NCBI RefSeq assembly: GCF_003144115.1
Contig: NW_020312010.1
Location: 119,288-183,287 of the forward strand
Source of the DNA: Tilletiopsis washingtonensis
Lineage: Eukaryota > Basidiomycota > Exobasidiomycetes > Entylomatales
Direction of reading: 5' to 3'
DNA length: 64,000 nucleotides
Part shown: positions 10,825-22,476 of the stretch, piece by piece
Numbering within the stretch: the first letter of the stretch is position 1
Layout: the number at the start of each line of letters is the position of its first letter
The notes under the pieces: generated by a model
Told to the model about the DNA's origin: nothing
Seen by the model: only the letters and a program-made list of their open reading frames with translations
Database searches by the model: none
Translations under genes and position numbers: made by a program

Positions 10825-11792
10825 CTCGTGGGCGTGGTATATAGAGCGCGGCTGCCAGAGCCGGGAATGAGAGTCAGCAAAAGGGACGGCGGAAGGACTG
10901 CCGGAGTCGAGCAGAGAGAAAGAGAAGGACAGGTCGTGACGCGAGACAGGGACGGGGACAGAACGGAGCCAAGTGAGGGTGGGGAATGGAGGAGAGGTGA
11001 GATGCGAGCGGCCAAGTCCGACTGGGAGCATCTCTCTCGCTCGAAGGACCTCTCAGCAAGCTCTGCGGCCGTTGCGGTACCTGACAAATGTTGCAGCACC
11101 ACATGGGAATCAGCTCATCCTTGCACCTGGCCACCACATGGGCACCTGCGGGCGCATCGGCACCTCGGAAGCGGCTGATCTCAGCGCGGGTTGCCATGAA
11201 GTAAGCGTGCCTGCGTCCGGCGTGGCCAAGGCTGCGAGCGCAAGTTGCAGCATGCTCTTGGCGGCGCATGAAGCGAAGCTCGAAGGCGCTGAGCGGTTCT
11301 GCCGCCTGCCGGCTGCGGGAAGAGAAGCGGGTGCCGCCCGCCAGACGCGCGGGGGGCCCCTTGAGCAGCGCGCCTAACGCAGCCGACGCGCGCCGCTCCC
11401 AACGGGCCGCGCCCGCCGCCGCCGTGCCGCCCGCACCCGGTGCCCGTTGCCGCCTCTGCATCTCAACAGCGGTCGGGAGCGACGCTGCAGTCTACACTTG
11501 CAGCAGGCAGAGTCTACGCCACCCAAGCTTCACTTCCCACGCAAGCCGTTCGCACGCTTGGCGTGCGTGTCCGGCTGAGCCGCTGTCACGATCTCACGGC
11601 CTCGGCCTCGGCGTAAGAGCCTCCGCATATGAGCCTCGAATACAGCCGCTGAGATGCTCAAACGCCCGGTGGGCGAGAGGGCCGCCGCATAGATTGCGGC
11701 AGGCCGTTGCAGCGTTCCGCATGCGTACAGAACAGGGGTAGACCAGTTGTGCGGAGTGCGGAGTGCCGAGTAGGTGGTGAGGCGAAACGTAG
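10825..11792. other. Intergenic region between deacetylase-like and GH20 genes
   Basis: 968 bp. It contains the deacetylase-like promoter near 10825-10990 and the 3' flank of the hexosaminidase gene. Open frames here have no recognisable motif or splice pattern. No RNA gene seen. Confidence 0.45.
10838..10843 (-). promoter_or_regulatory. TATA box of the deacetylase-like gene
   Basis: TATATA lies 14 bp upstream of the chosen ATG (10824) on the minus strand, inside GCTCTATATACC. The short spacing suggests either a very short leader or that the next in-frame Met (position 35, MVAWAV) is used; the signal peptide favours the first Met. Confidence 0.5.
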
Positions 11793-14602
11793 CTAGCAGT
11801 ACTGCGGTCTTGACACGCGGTGGTAGTCGAGCAGCTGCAGATGGCTGGCGTAGACGACCTCTAGAGGTGCTGCTAGCTCGGGCAGCTGCGTGACTGGCGC
11901 ATCGTACTCCCCCGAGTCGCCGCCGGCAGCGTTGAGAAAGACACCGTCCTCCAGCGGCTCTGAATCGTCGCTCTCCTTCCCCGCTCGCAGCGCAGCTGCT
12001 GGCGCTCCGCCAACTGAGCCGCCAGCACGCAGGTGGGCGAGAAAGTGCACCAGACGCGCGTGTATCGTCTCGCACCGCGCTCGGAGACCGCCGTAGCGCA
12101 AGTCAAGCACCTCCCACCCGAACGGCTTGTAGCTCGCGTGCCACATCGTCGCCTGCAGGTAGAGAAGGGGGAGGGGGGGGGGGGACAGGGGCAACAGCAA
12201 TCAGCACAGTGGGATCACCGGCAACACTTCCAAGTCAAACTCACGTGGTAGCTGTGCAGCTGCGCCAGCGCGGCTCGGAGCTTGGAGAGGCGCGATGTTG
12301 GCTCGGGCCCTGCCAGGTTCTGAAGTTCTTGCCAGTCGCCGTCGACGTAGGCCGTGTGCAGACGCAGTCGCAGGCCTGCCTTGAAGGAGAGCACGGTAGC
12401 CAGCAGCTGCGGCAGCCGCAGGCGGGCATTGAGGGGCAGATCGCGGAGCTGCGGACTGGCAGCTTCGTCTGGCGCAGCGGCGCCCGGAGATAGTCGCTCT
12501 GTGAGGTGCGCCGCCAGAGCAGCATAGTGGGCCTCGAGATCTAGCCCAGACGCTTGTACGCTGGGCGAGACGAAGCCGAGCGCAGGCTCCTCCCAAAGCA
12601 GCCATTTGCTCGTGTTGGCAGCGAAATGAATGCGATCGTCGAGCCTGCCGCGACGCGTACATGTGAGCAATGAGAGGTTACAGGCATCAGCATCAGAGCA
12701 CACCACCACTCACGTCTGATCGTCCGGGCCCACCTCGTCGAGCTTCGACGCCGCGACAAAGTCCGTGAACGAGGCGCCCGTTATGCCGTCGAAGCGCGCG
12801 TGCAGGCGCGGCAGGTCCACCTCCTCCTTCTGCTCGTAGCAGTGTTCCGCGTAGTAGTGCCACGCCGGCAAGGAGCTGAGCGGATCGTGCTCGTTGCCCT
12901 CGTCGCCCCATACTGTCGCCATGACGTGCTTGACGCCGCTGCGCGGCGCCTTGCTGGCATTCAGGTTGGCGCGGCACGTGGCGAATGTAAAGGGCAGAGC
13001 GGCCCAGTGCCGCGTCCACGTCCAGATGCCGGCGGCCATCCATGGACTCTTGCGCGCAAGCAGACGATGCGAGTTGATGCGGTCCGTGTAGAACTGGGCG
13101 CTCTTGTGGTAGTACGACCAAAAGACGAGATCGACGTCTGCCGGGATCTCAATCGAGGCGTCGGGCTGGGCACTGTCGTAGTAGCCGAGCAGGCTGTTGT
13201 TGCGCGCAGGCAGACAGAAAAGCATGTCGCTCCAGATCTGAGGCTGCTTGCCGAGGCGTTTGGCAATGGCGTTGACGCGCTTGAGATGCTCGACGAAGAC
13301 CTGCGTGGGCTCCTTGTAGTGGTGCTGCCCGAAGATGGTGTGGTAGCGTCCATGCGCAAGCCCGTGCGTCTGGAGCCTCGAGTCAGCATCGAGCCTGGAA
13401 CGGCGCGTGCACGGCTCACTTCGTCCATGCCGAGGTGCACCCGGTTCGTCCGGAAGGGCTTGGTGGCAGTCTGGGCCGGCCTCATCAGCCTGCAACCTCA
13501 GCCACAGCGCGCCAGTCGCGACTCACCGCGATCATCTTCTCGAGTAGCACATATGTCTCCTCCCACTCGGCCAGCAGCACCTCGGTCGTGTCGCGCATGC
13601 TCAGGAAGCGCGGCCACTGCAGGATCTGGCCGAGGTGGCCCAGCGTCTGGATGCACGGAATGACCTCGATGCCGAGTGCATCTGCGTAGTCGTCGACCTC
13701 ACGCAGCTCGGCCTGCGAGTAGCCGCCGCGTAGGTAGCCGAAGAACGGCTCGTCTTCGAGGACATACGTGTCCTCGGTATAGAGCTGCAGCATGTTGTAG
13801 CCGAAGAGTGCCAGCTTGCGAAGCGTGTACTTGATCGACGAGACCGTGAGCACGCCGTTGCGCGAGCAGTCAATCATGGTGCCGACGGTCTCGAAGAGCG
13901 CGTGCTCTTGCAGTGCCAGCTTGGCGCATGCAGCCTCTGGACTGAGGAACCAGCGACCAGAGGCATCGTAGAGCGCTGCATGCCGTGCTTGTTGATCTGA
14001 TGGAGCTGGCTCGAGAATGTCGCGCGTGACGCCGAGGATGTGGCCGAGCGCGCGAAACGCTTCGCAGCGCCGGACATAGCGCACGGTGACGATGAACGGC
14101 GCAGCTACCGCACCGCTAAGTGGCGCCGAGTCCGGCAGGAAAGACGACGTCGAGGTGCTGACGTGCAGTGCGCGAGGCGACAGGGCCGTGTCATGCTCGA
14201 AGCTGAGCAGTGCGTCAGCGGGCCCGCAGCGTCCAGACAGGCCGAGCTCGCTGCAGCGGCGATGCCGACGACGCATCATGCGATGCGCCAGCTTGTGTGG
14301 CGTGCAAGCCGAGCGGCGCCGGCGCAGCTCTGAACTCACCAGACGTTCCAGTGCCATGCGCGCTCCTCCCCGCCCAGGTGCACGGCATGCAGCGGCGCGC
14401 CAGCGGGGTCGACGACGACATTGCGGCGCGGCGCATTGCGCGCCACCTCTGCCAGGCCGGCACGCAGCTCCTCGGGCGTGCCGCTGGGCCGCAGGTGCAG
14501 CACGATGCTGGGCAGTGCCGCCCTGGAGGCGCCAGCACGGGCCGAGCTGGGCCCCGCAGAGGAGTGGCCGGGGAGCGCGCTGCCAGCAGCATGAGCCTGC
14601 AT
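11793..14602 (-). CDS. Glycoside hydrolase family 20 beta-hexosaminidase (HEXDC-like)
   Basis: Hydrolyses terminal N-acetylhexosamine residues. Exons: 14602-14340, 14202-13527, 13470-13420, 13369-12714, 12644-12245, 12152-11793, giving 801 residues. The catalytic domain shows LQLYTEDTYVLEDEPFFGYL, VIPCIQTLGHLGQ and, across two splice junctions, RVHLGMDETHGLAHGRYHTI; Asp329-Glu330 match the GH20 catalytic Asp-Glu pair. Further on are FWSYYHKS, GIWTWTRH and ATVWGDEGNE, typical of the HEXDC-type branch. No signal peptide is visible, consistent with an intracellular enzyme of this branch. The start is uncertain: the same frame opens upstream to an ATG at 14872 (891 residues), but that extension is Arg/Ala-rich and leaves only 58 bp to the next gene. 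Confidence 0.88.
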
Positions 14603-14930
14603 GCTGGTGCGCCCGGCGCGACAGGCGGCGAGAGGGATGCGATCAGGAGGCGAGGAGGAGGCTGGCCGAGGCTGCTGCGACGAAGAGGCCGGTGCTGGTG
14701 GTGCGAAGGCTGCAGCGGCCTTGCTCCACACGTCGTGCCTCTCCAGGGGGCGCCCCGTGCGCAGTGCGCGCCGAAACGCGAAAGCTGGCTGGACCCGTGG
14801 CGCGGCGGGCCGGAGTCGCGCGCGCGCTGCCTCAGGGCCGCGCACGTTGCGCAGCCACCGGCCACCAGCCACTTACCTTCGCCACCCTCATCTCCCTCGC
14901 CTTCTCCACCCTCACACTCCACCCACAGCC

Positions 14931-15609
14931 ATGCCTCGCTCCTCGCGCTCCTCGGGCGGCGGCCGTTCCGCGCCCGCCGGCGCACGCGGCGCCCACTCCA
15001 TGGCCGCGCCGCCGCGCCAGCAGAGCGCGCCCGTGCCGCACCAGCAGGCCCACCAGCCGCCGGCCATGGCGCAGCAGCAGCAGGGCCGCGCGCCGGGCAT
15101 GTTCAGCCAGGTGCGTCGCCATGCTCCCATGCGCCACACACATCGCTGCATCGCTGACGCATCGTGTGCAGATGGCATCGACGGCCGCCGGCGTCGCCGT
15201 CGGCTCGACCATGGGCCACGGCCTCTCCAACATGCTCTTCGGCGGCGGCGGCAGCAGCGAGGCGGCGCCGGTGCAGGACGCGCAGCCGCAGCAGCCGCAG
15301 CAGGGCAGCTGGGCGCAGCAGGACTATGCGCAGAACCAGCAGAACCAGCGCATGGCCGGCAACTGCGAGGCGCAGTCCAAGGGTGCGTGCCTAACTTCCG
15401 CCGCCTGAGGAGCATCCTCGCTGACCATCTCCTCGCAGACTTCCTGCGCTGCCTCGAGACGACGAACAACGACATGCAGTCGTGTGCCTTCTGTGCGTGT
15501 TGCGGCGTGCGCCCCCATTCCGCAAGCTAAGGCATGTGCTGACCACATGTGCTCCCTCTTAGACCTCGACCAGCTCAAGGCCTGTCAGGCCGCTGCCCGG
15601 CCTTACTGA
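14931..15609 (+). CDS. MIX17: Twin-CX9C mitochondrial intermembrane-space protein (Mix17/CHCHD10-like)
   Basis: Small intermembrane-space protein of the CHCHD2/CHCHD10 family, imported through Mia40. Exons: 14931-15110, 15172-15382, 15439-15492, 15563-15609, giving 163 residues. The N-terminus is Arg/Ser then Pro/Gln-rich; the middle has the Gly-rich helix VAVGSTMGHGLSNMLFGGGG. The C-terminal CHCH fold is complete: C-EAQSKDFLR-C and C-AFYLDQLKA-C, both with exactly nine residues between cysteines. The second CX9C is assembled across an intron, which supports the splice model. Confidence 0.94.
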
Positions 15610-16038
15610 GTGACGGACGCAGTTGCGGGCCGCGAGAAGCGCAGATAACCCGTTGTAGAACTGGAGCGGCATCAGCGCTGACCGCCGATGCCGTCGCTCG
15701 CCATTGCCGCTCCCGTTCATCCTCGTCTCTCTGGCCCTCTTCCGCCCGCCTCCTCTCGCAACCGTCGCGCGGCCCTCATTCACGCTAATGCCACATCGTT
15801 TTCCACCGCTCAATATGCTTCGTATTAGGGACTCAGGGTGTGTGTGCGTTAGAGAATGGGCTAGTAGTACATGTGGCGAGGAGCGACGGGAAGTGCAGGG
15901 ATAGCGTGCTGATGTGGTGTGCGTATCGGGTCGGGTCGAACGTATGAGTGCGTCAAAGGAGGGTGCGTGAAGGACGTGTGTGCTCGGAGACTTGAGGGAA
16001 GTGATGGACAGGGGAACGAGATGCTTTGCGAAGGTCCT
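15610..16038. other. Convergent intergenic region MIX17 / securin-like
   Basis: 429 bp between converging stops, more AT-rich than the coding DNA. No gene, repeat or RNA recognised. Confidence 0.55.
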
Positions 16039-17732
16039 CTAGGCCTGCAATTCTTCGTCATCATCCAGAGCGAAGCCCTCGGCTGCGGCTACGTGTTCGT
16101 CGTGCTGGTCGGCGAGGCGCTGCTCGACCCACATGCCGAGCGCGTCGCTCTGCACCTCGAGCAGTGCCGGGTGCAGCTGCATCTTCGATGCTGCTGGCGC
16201 CGTCGCAGCTGCTGCCGGCGCAGCAGCGCGTGCCTGCGCAGGACGCACGGGCGCCAGCGCAGAGCGCACGGCCGGGCGAGCAGCGGCGCTGCTGCTGCTG
16301 CTGAGGGCGCGCTTGAGCGGCTCACTGTTCTTGGCAGCCGTCGCGCGAACGGCTGGCGGGCCAGCAGTGCGCGTCGGGGCGGCTCGACCAGGGGCAGTAG
16401 TGGTCTGCGGGCGCGAGGAGCCCGAGGAGAGCGGAACTCCGGAGCGCACGCGCGCCGTCATCGACGGAGGCGGCGGTGGTGCCATGGCTCCGCGAGCGAG
16501 CGGTGCGCGCGCGCCAGTCGACGACGCACTGCGCACGGAGGCAGTCGAGCCTTGCGACGGCGTGCGGGCCTTGGCCGTCTGCGATGCGGCTGGCACAGCA
16601 GCGGCGGCAGGTGCGACTTGCACGTTGGGCCACGGCCCTTCGTCATCGGCCTCATCAGTGCGCTGCAGGCCCTCCTGCGGCTCGAGAGCGTCGAGGCCGT
16701 GCTCGATGTGCGTCTTGAGTTCCTGCGCCAGCATGTCGGCCTCGAGCTCGAGCGAGAGCTTGCGCGGCCGGTACACGCCCATGGGCCGGAAGGCGGCCAG
16801 CATCTGGCCCAGCTCGGCGCCGCGCGGCAGGTTGTCGAGCGCAGGCGGGAAGTCGTAGGGCGTGTCTGGACGGCGGGATGAGCAGAGGTACGTGGGCATG
16901 CTGCGACACTGATCGCTCACTCTTGGCCCAGTCGCTGGGCGCCATGTACTCGATCTCGGGCCACTCGTCCCACTCGGCGACGTGCGTCTGCACCTCCTCC
17001 TCTGGCGCCTCGTACACCCGCCCGCCGGCACTGGCCGCCGCCGCCTGGTCCATGAGTTCGCCCATGCGGAAACGTGCGGCGCCGGCGCGGCCGAGCTGCG
17101 CCACGGGCGTCTTGAGCTCGGCAGCACGCTGCGCAAACGCCAGCGGCACAGGCTCGGCGGCGACGGAGCGCGGCGTGGCGTAGCTCATGTCGGCCAGACG
17201 CGAGGGCGCCGGCGTCTGCAGCTGCAGCGCTCCCTTGCGCGGCGAGACGGAGCGCGCCTTGCCCTTGCCCGCCTTGGCGGGGCTGGCGGCGGGCTGCAGC
17301 GACTGCTTCGACGGCGAGAGTAGCGCGTCCTTACCCGAGCCCGAGCTGGAGCCCTGCCCCTCGTCGCCTCCCTGCTGGCGCGAGCGCATGGGCGACTGGT
17401 TCGTGCGGTCCTTGTCGCCGAGGAAGCCGTGGCGCCCGCGGGCGGGCGTGGCGCCCTGCTTGGCGAGCGACTCGAAGATGCGCTTGCCCTCTGGAGAGGA
17501 GGAACGATGCGTGAGCTCTATGTTGTGGCAGAGAGGATGCGCTGCCCTGTACGAAAGGGAGCAGATGCTGCCTCGGCGCGCGTCCCTCTCTCAAGAAGAG
17601 AAACTCACCGCCAACCTTGCCCTCGCCGAGCTTGGCGCGGCCCTCGGTCATGGCGCCGCGTGCGCGGCGCGCCGGCGACATGCTGCGGCCGCGGCCGGTG
17701 GCGGGGCCGGGCGTGTGTACGGATGCGAACAT
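16039..17732 (-). CDS. Securin-like protein (candidate inhibitor of separase)
   Basis: Exons: 17732-17609, 17490-16921, 16865-16039, giving 506 residues. Securin would hold separase inactive until anaphase. Evidence: a basic, Ser-Pro-rich N-terminus (SMSPARRAR, SVSPRKG, QSPMRS), a GRHGFLGDKDRTN stretch near residue 60 that looks like a degenerate D-box/KEN region, and a central WPEIEYMAPSDW followed by NTPYDFPPALDNLP, which resembles the short IEYxPP...PY segment of fungal securins. The rest is Ala/Pro/Ser-rich, ending in an acidic ALDDDEELQA. Such proteins diverge quickly, so this is a recognition by pattern only; an unrelated cell-cycle protein is possible. Divergent from a spindle-type coiled-coil gene. 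Confidence 0.5.
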
Positions 17733-18307
17733 GGCGGCTGGCGTGAGGACGGGGAGTGTGATCGAGTGGAGGGGAATGGGAGGGAATCGGAGGGGAGTGA
17801 AGGGGTTCGTGTGTGTGTGTGCGTGAGGAGGCGTCGAGGCGGCGCTCGAGCGAAGACGGAGCAGTGCGCGGGAAGAGGACGTCGACAGCGGGCGGGCGTG
17901 AGGCGAAAAGCGGAATGGAGAGGGATGGGGAGCAAAGAGAAGGGACGGAGCAGCAGCTGCAGCTAAGAGGAAGGGCCGCGGCCGCGATGGGCGGAGCAGG
18001 CGCGCGGCGCTGCACGCCAAATCAGGCAGGCGCCGAGCCGCCGCGCGCCGGCTCGCGCGCGCCGCCAGCTTCGCGTGCCCGCCCGCGCGACGCGCCGCCT
18101 CTAGAACAAACCGGCGGCGCCGGTGTTGATCTCGCCCGGCGGCGGTGCAGCTCGACGCGTCTGCGGGTGTTGGTCTCTAGCCGCGCCGCGTGGGCCGGAT
18201 GCAGAGCAGGCGAGGGCAACGGATGACGCTCGGATACAGCGCCGACATCTTCACGCTACCCACCACCTCCAGCGCAGCACACTCCCGCCAGCGCCCGCAC
18301 AGGCGCC
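17733..18307. promoter_or_regulatory. Divergent promoter, securin-like / HMMR-like
   Basis: 575 bp between start codons. Contains a (GT)6 run at about 17810-17821 and GA-rich sequence on the plus strand. No TATA box. The shared promoter would allow co-regulation of two possible mitotic genes. Confidence 0.45.
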
Positions 18308-20687
18308 ATGTCCTCCAAGGCGCCGCGCTTTCCGCCCGAGCGTGCGTGTGGCCGTCGAGGCGCATGCTCCGCCGCGCGCCGTGCTGACCTCGCTTCTCGC
18401 ACAGGGCCCTCGGACGTGCCCGGCCCCAACGCGTATTCGGTGCCGTCGCCGCCGCGCGCAAAGGCACCCACCATGGCCGTCGCCTCGCACGCGCCGCGCC
18501 GCATCGACGTCACCGCCACGCAGCTGCCGCTCGCCGCGCGCAACGTCAACGTGGCGGCGGCACTGCCGGCCAAGGGCGCCGCCGCGGACAAGGAGCGCGA
18601 GAAGCTCGAGCGGCGCCTCGAGAAGGCACAGAAGGCGCTGCAGGAGCGCGACGAGGAGCTCGTGGAGAGTCGCAGGGAGGTGGAGGACATGGCGGTGGAG
18701 CTGCGTGAGTGTGCGGCATTGCGCAGAGATGGGGGGCAACCACCGAGGAGAGGCGACTGATGCCTCCCCTCCCTCCTCGACGCAGGCCTGGCGGCGCAGA
18801 AGCGCACGAAGCTCGAGGCATCGCTCGCCAAGGCCAGCGGTGCGCCGAAACTGGCCGCGCTGCAGACGTCACTGCAGACACTCGAGGAGCTGCATACGCG
18901 CGCCAAAGCCGACGCCGCCGCGCAGATCGAGGCGGCGCGTCGCGATGCAGAGGAGGAGCGCAAGCAGCGCGAGCTGGCGCAGCGCGAGGCGGCCGACGCA
19001 GTGCGCACCGGCGCTCGCCTCTCCTCGGAGCTCGACGGCTTGCGCAAGGAGATGCAGGACCTCGAACGCAAGAAGGTCGCCAGCGCGGAGCACCGGCTTC
19101 ATGCGGCAATGTCGGAGAGAGACGCAGCTCTGCAGCGGGAGCAAGCCGCTTGTGCCGAGCTGCAGAGCGCAGAACAGCAGCTCGATGCCGCTCTCGCATC
19201 GGCAGAGGAGGAGCATGAAGAGCTCGAGCAGGTCGTGCAACGAGCAGCTCTCCTGTCGCGAGCCGGCTGCGAGCTCGGCGAGCGACTACGCGCCTCACAG
19301 CTGGGCGCCGCGAGCTTGCAGCTCCTCAACTCCGTCTACCGGCACGAGAACCAACTCTTGCGCGTGCGACTGGAAGCAGCGAGCGCCGAGTGCAGCGAGT
19401 GGCACGGTCGCCAAGCGGTCTGGCAGCAAGAGCGCGAGACGCTTGCGGCACAGCTCAACGACGCACATGCCGAGCTCGCGACAGCCTTGCCGCTCGATGT
19501 CGCAACCTTCGAGCCGGCAGTCGAGCCCAGGGCTCCCGCTCAGCTCGACGGACTGGCTGAAGTGCTACGTGCGGCGGCCGAGTCGCGAGCCGACCTGCTC
19601 GCAGACGAAGTCGCCGCGCTGCGCCACACGCAGGTCGAGCAGCGGGAAGAAGCAACGACGCTTCGGCTGGCGATCTCTGCCTCGACGGCAGAGCAAGAGC
19701 GGCTGGCCAGCGCAGCAGCCGAGCGAGCCGTGGCGCTGGAGCGCGCAAACCGCGAGGCACTGCGTGCAGTCAATGCCGAGCTGCAGATCGCCGAGCTGCA
19801 GAACGCAGCTGCAGAGGTGCAGCGCGAGAAGAGCTTGCTCAAGGACGCCAACAAGGCGCTCCTGAGCAAGATCAGCAATGCGCGCGCCAAGGAGGAGCGC
19901 TGGAGCGACGAGGTGGAGGAGTGAGTAGCTGACAGCCTCCTGTTGCGGAGCGCCTGCTGACCGACTGCGCGCCAGACTTTCTGCGGCGCTCACGCGGGCG
20001 ACGGCGTACGAGGAGGCCTACGGCAAGCTCTCCGTGCAGCACACGCACCTGCTGAGCCGCTTTGACGATGCGGCATCGGAGGCCGCCGAGCTTGCGTCTC
20101 TCAACGCGACGCTGGCCGGACACGACAATGGCGCCCAGCGCATCCTCTACGTCGACCGGCTGCGCGTGGACCGCGACGAAGCGCGGCACGAGGCACTGGC
20201 GCTGCGGCTCGAGCTCGACGCCGCGCAGCAGGCACAGACGGAGCTGGCGCGCAAGCTCGAGTGCTTCACGTCCATCGACATGCCGCTGCACGAGCGGCCA
20301 CGCACCAAGGTGACGCGCGTGCGCCGCCTGCAGAGACCGCTCGGCGCCACGATGCCGACGCCTGCGCTGCGCGACGAGCAGAGCGCTCCAGCGGCGCAGC
20401 CAGTCGCGGCAGCAAAGCGCACGCCGCCTCCGCCGCAGCCGACGCACTCGACGCCGGCGCCTCGCCGTGCCGCAGCGGCCTCCACGCGTCTGCCTGCGCG
20501 GCGGACGCCCATCAAGGTCGCGCCCCTGCGGCCAGCGCACCACCGCAGCCTCGGTGGCGGCGCGACAGGCTCGGACTGGCTCGACGAGCCCGAGCCGCTG
20601 CAGGTGCGCCCGGTCACGCCTGGTCGCGCCGCCTTGGGCCTGTCTGCCGAGGGCGAGATGACGCTGGACGAGCTGCGTGGTCGCTGA
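18308..20687 (+). CDS. Long coiled-coil protein with HMMR/RHAMM-like C-terminal segment
   Basis: Exons: 18308-18341, 18405-18704, 18786-19920, 19976-20687, giving 726 residues. The N-terminus reads SSKAPRFPPERPSDVPGPNA, like the short N-terminal motif of HMMR. From about residue 65 to 590 it is nearly continuous heptad-rich coiled coil (many Glu, Ala, Arg, Leu). Near residue 525, LASLNATLAGHDNGAQRILY then VDRLR resembles the conserved C-terminal HMMR block (LNxKLxGHxNxxQKIxxVxxLK). The tail is Pro/Arg-rich with TP sites and ends MTLDELRGR. HMMR proteins associate with spindle microtubules; the same role here is inferred. Confidence 0.75.
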
Positions 20688-20790
20688 TGGGGTCGCGCTG
20701 TCTGTCACTTTTTTTGCCCTGCTCTCCTTGCCTGCACGCTACGCTGCTTGATACTGCTGTAACCCTGGTCTATTGCCCGCCCACTCTCGC

Positions 20791-22028
20791 TCATCGCCCG
20801 CCGAAGTTGAAGATACTCAGCAGCGCAAAGACGGAGTAGAGCAGGCCGACGGGGTAGGCGATGAGGAAGCGCTGCTCGCTGAGCCGCATGATCGAGACGA
20901 AGATGCCTGACGCCGAGCTGGACGACCAGAGAATGAAGAGCGGCGCCGCGATGTAGCCGAGCAGCGAGCTGCGCGCACGAGCGGGGCGTCAGCAGCGCAT
21001 CAGCCGTCGTTGATGGCAGAGTCACTCACTCGAGCGCCACGAAGACGCTGATCGCCGCGAGGATGCAGAGCGGCAACAAGCAGTAGCCCAGCACGCTGGC
21101 GACGCGATATGCGTCGATGCCCTCTTCTGACATCATATTCAGCAGCATGTAGATCGACACGTCGCCCAGCAGCGCCACGCCGTAGATGTAGCCGAACTGC
21201 GACTTGCCCGACTGTTGCAAGAGGCGAAAGAGGTCAGCGTGACCCACACCGCATGGGCAGCTGCATGCCTCAGTGCATTGCGGCGACGTCTCTTGCCAGC
21301 GTGCAGAGTGCAGCACGAACACAGCAGTCCAAGTAGCAGCAGCGTCTGGCCACTCGTGCGGCCCCTTGGTTCCGGCCCCAAAGGGCGCACGCACTTGCCC
21401 CCCCCCCCTCACTCCGTTGCCCAGCACACTCACCAGCAGCAGCAGCATGCCAAACGCAAAGCAGAAGATCAGCGGGCCTGCCAGATCTGTGTCGTCCATC
21501 ATGTGCGCGTCGCGCTGGTGTGCGGCCGAGTAGCGGTGCACGGGGTTGAGCACGGTGAGCGACTTGTCGAGGATGTGCGAGAAGTTGATGCCGAGCTCTG
21601 CCGCGCGCGCCAAGGGGGCTTCAGCCGCCGCGCGAGCACATGTCTGCCAGCCAAGCACCGCACTCACCCTCCATCAGCCCCGGCTCGTCGGGGAAGCCGC
21701 CGGTGCCAAAGGCGCTCCAGAAGCCCATCTGCGCATTGAGCATGGCGCGGTCGGCGGCGCCGAAGCTGCCGCTCATGTTGCCCTCGAGGCTGGGGCGCGC
21801 ATCTCCGCCGCCCCCGACGCCGCCATATGCGTCGCTGGCGGACGACGAGTAGAAGGAGAGGGGCGCGGCGCCCGTGGGCGCGGCGCCCGACGGCCCGCCG
21901 CCGCCGCGCAGCGCAGAGGCACTGGCGCCGCTGCCGCCGTACGGATCGCCGCCGGCGCGGTAGCTGACGCCGCCGCCGCCGCCGCCTGCCGCACCGTACG
22001 GCGAGGAAGAGTCGAAGATGGCGGACAT
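20791..22028 (-). CDS. YIP1: Yip1-family Golgi/ER membrane protein
   Basis: Rab-interacting membrane protein acting in ER-Golgi vesicle traffic. Exons: 22028-21668, 21597-21434, 21211-21030, 20968-20791, giving 294 residues. The first ~90 residues are Gly/Ser/Ala-rich (SSSPYGAAGGGGGG). The family core follows: ELGINFSHILDKSLTVLNP, then DLAGPLIFCFAFGMLLLL, GKSQFGYIYG and five predicted membrane segments, ending FALLSIFNFGGR. All phases agree across the three introns. The intron between the first two membrane segments is long (222 nt) and holds a run of 11 C on the plus strand. Convergent with the HMMR-like gene, 103 bp apart. Confidence 0.93.
21212..21433 (-). other. Long intron of YIP1 with homopolymer tract
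   Basis: 222-nt intron with an 11-base C run on the plus strand (21398-21408), i.e. G11 in the transcript. Confidence 0.7.
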
Positions 22029-22294
22029 GCGCGAGGTAGAGGTGCAGGTGGATGGCGGTGCGAAGGACGCAGCAGCAGCAGCGGGCGCACGGGCGCAGCA
22101 GCGTGGCGCGCCGCGCGGCCGCCGCGGCGCCGCGGCGCTGCTGGCAGCTCGGGCCGAGGCGCGCACCGCCACGTGACGCGCCTCCGCGGCTCGCTTCTGA
22201 GACACCCAGATCCAACCGTTGGCTGACAAGCAGCATCACCGTCTTGACCGCCAACACCGAGACAGCCCTCACACACTGGCACACGCACGCTCAG

Positions 22295-22306
22295 ATATAG
22301 CTATAT
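22295..22306. promoter_or_regulatory. Palindromic ATATAGCTATAT in divergent YIP1 / kinase-like promoter
   Basis: A 12-bp perfect palindrome, the most AT-rich point of the 448-bp region 22029-22476 between two start codons. It could serve as a TATA element in either direction: 171 bp from the plus-strand ATG, 267 bp from the minus-strand ATG. Nothing else recognised in that region. Confidence 0.4.
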
Positions 22307-22476
22307 GTTCTGGTCGACGGGGCGCTCGATAACTTGCGCAGTATCGCCGCAGCGCGTGCATCGCTTCACAAGCCCTGCCTGTCATCCCATCTGCCCTGCA
22401 CCGCAGGCCGCTTCCATCCGCACGCCCCTCTACTCGCGCATCAGCACCGCAGCACGCCAGGTCTGCCGCCGCAGCG

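Noticed and set aside
14603-14872. Longer N-terminus of the GH20 hexosaminidase
   Set aside because: In frame, but Arg/Ala-rich, unconserved-looking and would leave only 58 bp to the divergent gene; kept as an alternative.
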